Source: Formosa sp. L2A11
GTDB lineage: Bacteria; Bacteroidota; Bacteroidia; Flavobacteriales; Flavobacteriaceae
Length of the DNA: 64,000 nt
NCBI RefSeq assembly: GCF_009796865.1
Contig: NZ_CP047028.1
Coordinates: 3,286,001 to 3,350,000, forward strand
Reading direction: 5' to 3'
Of this stretch, positions 60,035 through 64,000 are shown piece by piece. A program made the position numbers and the translations under genes. The notes under the pieces were generated by a model. The model searched no databases. It was not told where the DNA came from and worked only from the letters and a program-made list of their open reading frames with translations. Position 1 is the stretch's first letter, and the number at the start of each line of letters is the position of its first letter.

Positions 60035-63000
60035 TTAGTTTACCACTACTTTCCTAGTGATTGGTTTTCCATATTTATATATGGACAACATGTAAAACCC
60101 TTTTGGATATGAAGATAAGTCTATAGTTTCATACTTTAAGCTTCCGTCTGACTGGATCATTTCATTATACAATACCTTTCCTGACATATCGGAAAGTCGT
60201 ATAGGCGATGAAACCATTAGACCTGATATTTTTATATTTAAGATATCTGATGTTGGATTTGGAAAAATACCAAATTCAAAAACAGGTATTGCCTCTTCAA
60301 ATGCTTCTACTTTAAAAGCCTCTACAGTAACAGTAACACTGTCTTCTGTGTAACAACCTGAATCATTATAAACTTCTACAGTATAAACTTCTGTTTGGTT
60401 TGGACTAACCGTAATGCTTGATGTTATCGCTCCAGTACTCCAGATATAATCTGAACCGCCACTCGCTGTTAATGTTACAGATTCGCCTGCTGCTATTGTT
60501 TTATCCTTACCTGCATTTGCTGTTGGCAAATCATCTACAAGTATAGTTACCTCTACTGTGTCGGATACATTTCCTTCTGAAACTTGAACACTATATATTT
60601 TAGTTTTATTTGGACTTACCGTAATACTTTGTGTTGTTTCTCCTGTACTCCATTTATAAGTCGATCCGCCTGATGCTGTTAACGTAACACTTTCGCCTTC
60701 GCAAATAATTTGATCTTCTCCTGCATAAGCAACAACTACTATTTCGGTATTACTCACCGTAACCTTAACATTGTCTATGTCTGAACATCCGCTAGCATTA
60801 AAGACCTCGACTGTGTAGTTTGTAGTTTGGCTTGGACTCACCGTAATGCTTGACGTTGTTGCACCGGTGTTCCATTTATAACTTACACCACCTGTTGCTG
60901 TTAACGTCACACTTTCACCTTCTTCTATTGTTTTATCTGTTCCTGTATTTGCTACTGGTAATGCATTTACATTTACGGTAACTTCTGCTATGTCTGATAC
61001 ATGTCCTTCTGAAACTTGAACACTATACGTTTTAGTCTCGTTTGGACTTACCGTAATACTTTGACTCGTTGCTCCTGTACTCCATTTATAACTCGATCCA
61101 CCTGTTGCAGTTAACGTAACACTCTCGCCTTCGCAAATAGTTCGATCTGCACTTACTCCTGCCGTAACCACTATTTCTGTAGCACTTACTGTAACCTTAA
61201 CATCGTCTATGTCTGAACAATCGCCAGCATTAAAGACCTCGACTGTGTAGTTTGTAGTTTGGCTCGGACTCACCGTAATACTTGATGTTGTTGCCCCGGT
61301 GTTCCATTTATAACTTGCACCGCCTGTTGCAGCTGTTAACGTAACACTTTCGCCTTCTTCTATTGTTTTATCTGTTCCAGCATTTGCTACTGGTAATGCA
61401 TTTACATTTACGGCAACTGCTGCGGTATTGGAAACATTTCCTTCAGTAACTACAACACTATACGTTTTAGTCTCGTTTGGACTTACCGTAATACTTTGTG
61501 TTGTTTCTCCTGTACTCCATTTATAACTCGATCCACCTGTTGCTGTTAACGTAACACTTTCGCCTTCGCAAATAGTTTGATCTTCTCCTGCGCCGGCTAT
61601 AACCTCTGTTTTTGCTGCATTAACAGTAACTGTAACTTCATCCTGAGATTCACATCCGTTTTCTGAAACAACAACCGTATACGTAGTTGTTTGGGTTGGT
61701 GACACTGTAATTTCACGCGTTGTTTCTCCTGTACTCCATACTATAGCTCCAGAACCAGATACCGATAATTCTGTGCTATCTCCTAAATCTATATAAACGT
61801 CATTACTAGCGCTTACCGTTTGCCGGGGTAACACGCTTACTGTAACCTCATCGGAATCTGAACATATTCCGTTTGAAGCAGTAACCGTGTACGTGGTTGT
61901 TTTATCGGGTGAAACTGTAATTGTTCTTGTTTTTTCGCCTGTATTCCATTCAAAATCTCCAGAACCTGTTGCGGTTAATTCTATTGATGCATCTTCACAC
62001 ATGTCTACATCTTCTCCAGCATCTACCGTAGGTAAATCTTCAACTGTAATTACAACCTCGTCTGTATCTGTATTTCCTGAACTATCTTTTCCTGTAACAC
62101 TATATGTGGTCGTTTCGGTAGGAGTAATTGTAATACTTTCTGTTTCTTCCCCTGTGCTCCACAAGTAAGTGACAGCTCCAGTTGCAGTTAATGTAACTTC
62201 AGTACCGTTACAAATTGTTTTATCTTCTCCTGCATCTACAGTAACAGTTGGTGTGATAACTTGCAAATTCTCATCGTCTACACCGTTTAAAAATTCTTCT
62301 AAATCTGTATAACCATCTCCATCTGCATCTCCAGAACCGTCTTTATTTAAATCTCCAAAAGTATTTCGTTCCCAATCATCAGACATACCATCTTTATCGG
62401 TATCATAATCATCTGGTCTTGATTTAGATGTTATTACTGGAACTGTATAATTAGAAGTCGATAATCTTGATGTGTACACTCCTTTTTGAACATTAGTTAA
62501 CCATTCTGTATCTAGCTCGTCTAAGTTAGAAGATTTAGATCCATCTGCATTTAAACGCGCATTACAACCTACATCAGACTTTACATCGTTAAATGCTGCA
62601 TCTGCAGTTTGTACTTTTAAAGGAGCTCCAAATAAATCGAACTGACTATTAGAAAAATAACTAGAAGGCACTTGGTCTCCTCTAGAATAATCATCTGCAT
62701 CTAAAAAGAATTTCCAAGCATATCTATTATCCGAATTTATCTCTGCAACTGTATTGGTTAATGGTGACTGACTATTTACAGCCACATATTTATTTCCGTT
62801 AGTATAAATTTCTGGAACAATACCATCTTCATAAGTATAACACTGTAAACGTGTATCCTGAATGGGTCTAGTACCATAATCGTAATAATTATTTAAATGA
62901 TTCAGTCTAAAACTCCCATCTCCTCTAGTTAATCTATTTGTAACCGTCCAAATAACATTATTAATAATTTCAAAATCCCCATCGTCTCCAGCTATATTTG

Positions 63001-63703
63001 GAAATCTATGAGATGCATTATAATACATATTATTTATTATAGAAATTTCTCCAACAGTCATTACTCTATCTGCGAAGCCTCCAAAAATAGATCCATTTTT
63101 ACTTTCTGAAAACAGAGATCTTTGTACTGTTATATTATTAATTGTACTTCCCGTTTCTGTAGAATAAAAACTAGCACTTTCGTCTGCCCCAAATGCAAAC
63201 GTACAATGATCGAAAATTATATTAGTCATGGATGAAGTCGCAGTAAAACTATCGTCTCCAGCATCTACCCCACCTTTAAATCTAATATGTCTAACAATAA
63301 CATTATCTATACGACTAAAATAAATTCTATTTCCATCTATTGTAATTCCTCCTTCTGGTGCAGTCTGACCTGCAATTGTGACATTACTTATAGATGTTGC
63401 TAGTATAGATTTTAATTGAATAATTCCACTTACATCAAATACAATAATTCTATTAGATTCTTGAAGCGCATCTCTTAAACTCCCCGCACCGCTATCGTTA
63501 AGAGTAGTTACATGATAAACATCATGACCACGCCCACCAGAAGAATAAGCTCCAGCACCATAAGCAGAAGGAAAAGCTTTTGTTTGTGAAAATGCTAATA
63601 TTGAAAAGAATAAAGTGAAAACAAGAAGCAAGACGTTTTTATTACAAAAACTCTTGAGGAGGGAATTATCCGCTTTATCACAGATATAAAATAAGTAGGT
63701 CAT
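60035..63703 (-). CDS. PL1-like pectate-lyase-type T9SS protein with nine Ig-like repeats
   Basis: The 1222-residue protein starts with a 21-residue hydrophilic leader and a hydrophobic signal (about 22-40, ending FSQ). A right-handed beta-helix of the pectate lyase 1 type covers about 42-430 (GGRGHDVYHVTTLNDSGAGS, IDNVIVRHIRFKGG, NASHRFPN). A calcium-binding D-x-D stretch at about 440-480 (DTDKDGMSDDWE, DADGDGYTDLEE) precedes nine Ig-like units of about 70-75 residues with the pattern W[SN]TG..T..I.VSP..T..Y.V. The last 80 residues are a type A T9SS sorting domain (FGIFPNPTSDILNI, KVVVN end). It is secreted, probably surface-bound, and likely cleaves a uronate polymer. Confidence 0.85.
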   Translation of the reverse strand: MTYLFYICDKADNSLLKSFCNKNVLLLVFTLFFSILAFSQTKAFPSAYGAGAYSSGGRGHDVYHVTTLNDSGAGSLRDALQESNRIIVFDVSGIIQLKSILATSISNVTIAGQTAPEGGITIDGNRIYFSRIDNVIVRHIRFKGGVDAGDDSFTATSSMTNIIFDHCTFAFGADESASFYSTETGSTINNITVQRSLFSESKNGSIFGGFADRVMTVGEISIINNMYYNASHRFPNIAGDDGDFEIINNVIWTVTNRLTRGDGSFRLNHLNNYYDYGTRPIQDTRLQCYTYEDGIVPEIYTNGNKYVAVNSQSPLTNTVAEINSDNRYAWKFFLDADDYSRGDQVPSSYFSNSQFDLFGAPLKVQTADAAFNDVKSDVGCNARLNADGSKSSNLDELDTEWLTNVQKGVYTSRLSTSNYTVPVITSKSRPDDYDTDKDGMSDDWERNTFGDLNKDGSGDADGDGYTDLEEFLNGVDDENLQVITPTVTVDAGEDKTICNGTEVTLTATGAVTYLWSTGEETESITITPTETTTYSVTGKDSSGNTDTDEVVITVEDLPTVDAGEDVDMCEDASIELTATGSGDFEWNTGEKTRTITVSPDKTTTYTVTASNGICSDSDEVTVSVLPRQTVSASNDVYIDLGDSTELSVSGSGAIVWSTGETTREITVSPTQTTTYTVVVSENGCESQDEVTVTVNAAKTEVIAGAGEDQTICEGESVTLTATGGSSYKWSTGETTQSITVSPNETKTYSVVVTEGNVSNTAAVAVNVNALPVANAGTDKTIEEGESVTLTAATGGASYKWNTGATTSSITVSPSQTTNYTVEVFNAGDCSDIDDVKVTVSATEIVVTAGVSADRTICEGESVTLTATGGSSYKWSTGATSQSITVSPNETKTYSVQVSEGHVSDIAEVTVNVNALPVANTGTDKTIEEGESVTLTATGGVSYKWNTGATTSSITVSPSQTTNYTVEVFNASGCSDIDNVKVTVSNTEIVVVAYAGEDQIICEGESVTLTASGGSTYKWSTGETTQSITVSPNKTKIYSVQVSEGNVSDTVEVTILVDDLPTANAGKDKTIAAGESVTLTASGGSDYIWSTGAITSSITVSPNQTEVYTVEVYNDSGCYTEDSVTVTVEAFKVEAFEEAIPVFEFGIFPNPTSDILNIKISGLMVSSPIRLSDMSGKVLYNEMIQSDGSLKYETIDLSSYPKGFYMLSIYKYGKPITRKVVVN
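60310..62260 (-). repeat. Ig-like repeat array in the lyase gene
   Basis: Nine consecutive Ig-like units lie here. The last six form three copies of an A-B pair: A units share ICEGESVTLTA...YKWSTG and B units share TIEEGESVTLTA...NTGATTSSI or close variants. The A-B pairs stay highly similar at DNA level (about 430 bp period), so they arose by recent duplication and could recombine. Confidence 0.8.
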
Positions 63704-63782
63704 TTATAACAGATTTGGGATTTGTTATTTATAATTTCAATAAAAATAGATAAATAATGTATTTGGTCGTGTAAAAATTTAC

Positions 63783-63870
63783 TTTAATCGATAAAATAAC
63801 ATTTATTATAAGAAAAAACTTACAATTAAACACATGTTACAACCTTTTCCTACACTTTTAATCGATAAAA
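63783..63870. promoter_or_regulatory. Paired TTTAATCGATAAAA sites upstream of the lyase
   Basis: TTTAATCGATAAAA occurs at 63783-63796 and again at 63857-63870 in the same orientation, 74 bp apart, about seven helical turns. Each is palindromic around ATCGAT (TTTWATCGATWAAA). They lie 80-165 bp before the lyase start and could be operators of its regulator. Confidence 0.45.
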
Positions 63871-64000
63871 CAATGAATTATAACGATGTTTTTAAACATA
63901 TACGCACTGAATTTTGATTTAGATCTTTATAAAATAAATAAAAGTGGTTTTAATACAATCCCTTCTAAATTGATGAGATTTTAACAGAAACAAACAGTTA

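Noticed and set aside
60310..62260. Regular repeats as a CRISPR array
   Set aside because: The repeats are in frame inside a long coding sequence, with a 210-220 bp unit and Ig-like translation; there are no short direct repeats with unique spacers or cas genes.

Overview
The window is a chromosomal segment of a marine-type member of the Flavobacteriaceae (Bacteroidota). Supporting signs are the strongly AT-rich sequence, TAnnTTTG-type -7 promoter boxes, few Shine-Dalgarno sites, a fused CcoN-CcoO oxidase subunit, a TonB-dependent receptor with a carboxypeptidase-like N-terminal domain, many S-C-S/N lipoboxes, a type IX secretion sorting domain, and families largely confined to this group (YHYH, DUF6702-like, DUF6090-like, DUF4331, 2TM, PspC with PadR). 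The genus cannot be fixed from sequence alone; polysaccharide-degrading genera such as Formosa or Algibacter would fit.

Layout. 1-10.1 kb: start of a VWA protein, an FNR-type regulator, and the divergent cbb3 oxidase operon (ccoI, S, NO, Q, P, G, H and a SafE-like protein). 10.5-12.6 kb: YceI lipoprotein with an ECF sigma/anti-sigma pair. 12.8-15.5 kb: a MORN/TPR gene bounded by GTTGSCAAC motifs, an IS110-family element, and a truncated tandem copy. 15.7-20.9 kb: miaE, an LprI-like protein, a split DUF4331 pair with a TPR lipoprotein, and a LETM1-like protein. 21-28.4 kb: LytTR/LytS two-component system with 2TM proteins and a TonB receptor, opposite an ECF sigma gene and its membrane partner. 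28.5-40.7 kb: housekeeping and stress genes (acyltransferase, Nudix, cyclophilin, TRIC, dps/oxyR, AIM24-like, PadR-PspC, trxB, YtxH cluster). 41-47 kb: two large, poorly described cytosolic proteins, one resembling a PPi-type PEP carboxykinase. 47.9 kb: tRNA-Arg(UCU). 48.3-52.5 kb: a 2-keto-3-deoxygluconate operon (kdgK, PPi-type PFK, KDPG aldolase) with a divergent LacI regulator. 52.8-59.7 kb: a secreted YHYH/DUF6702/EF-hand/arylsulfotransferase-like cluster. 60-63.7 kb: a giant PL1-like pectate lyase-type protein with nine Ig-like repeats and a T9SS signal.

How it works together. The lyase and the KDG operon suggest use of uronate polysaccharides (pectin- or alginate-like): KDG is phosphorylated, split to pyruvate and glyceraldehyde-3-phosphate, and a reversible PPi-PFK could feed triose carbon back to hexose phosphate. 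The oxidase operon and the unknown 603-residue protein at 41-43 kb share an ATGA-N6-TCAT palindrome placed 22 bp from a -7-like box, which points to one FNR-controlled low-oxygen regulon. The most intriguing parts are this regulon with its uncharacterised member, the duplicated YHYH-DUF6702 module, and the tandem IS110 arrangement that rebuilds an RE-LE junction next to a structured left end.
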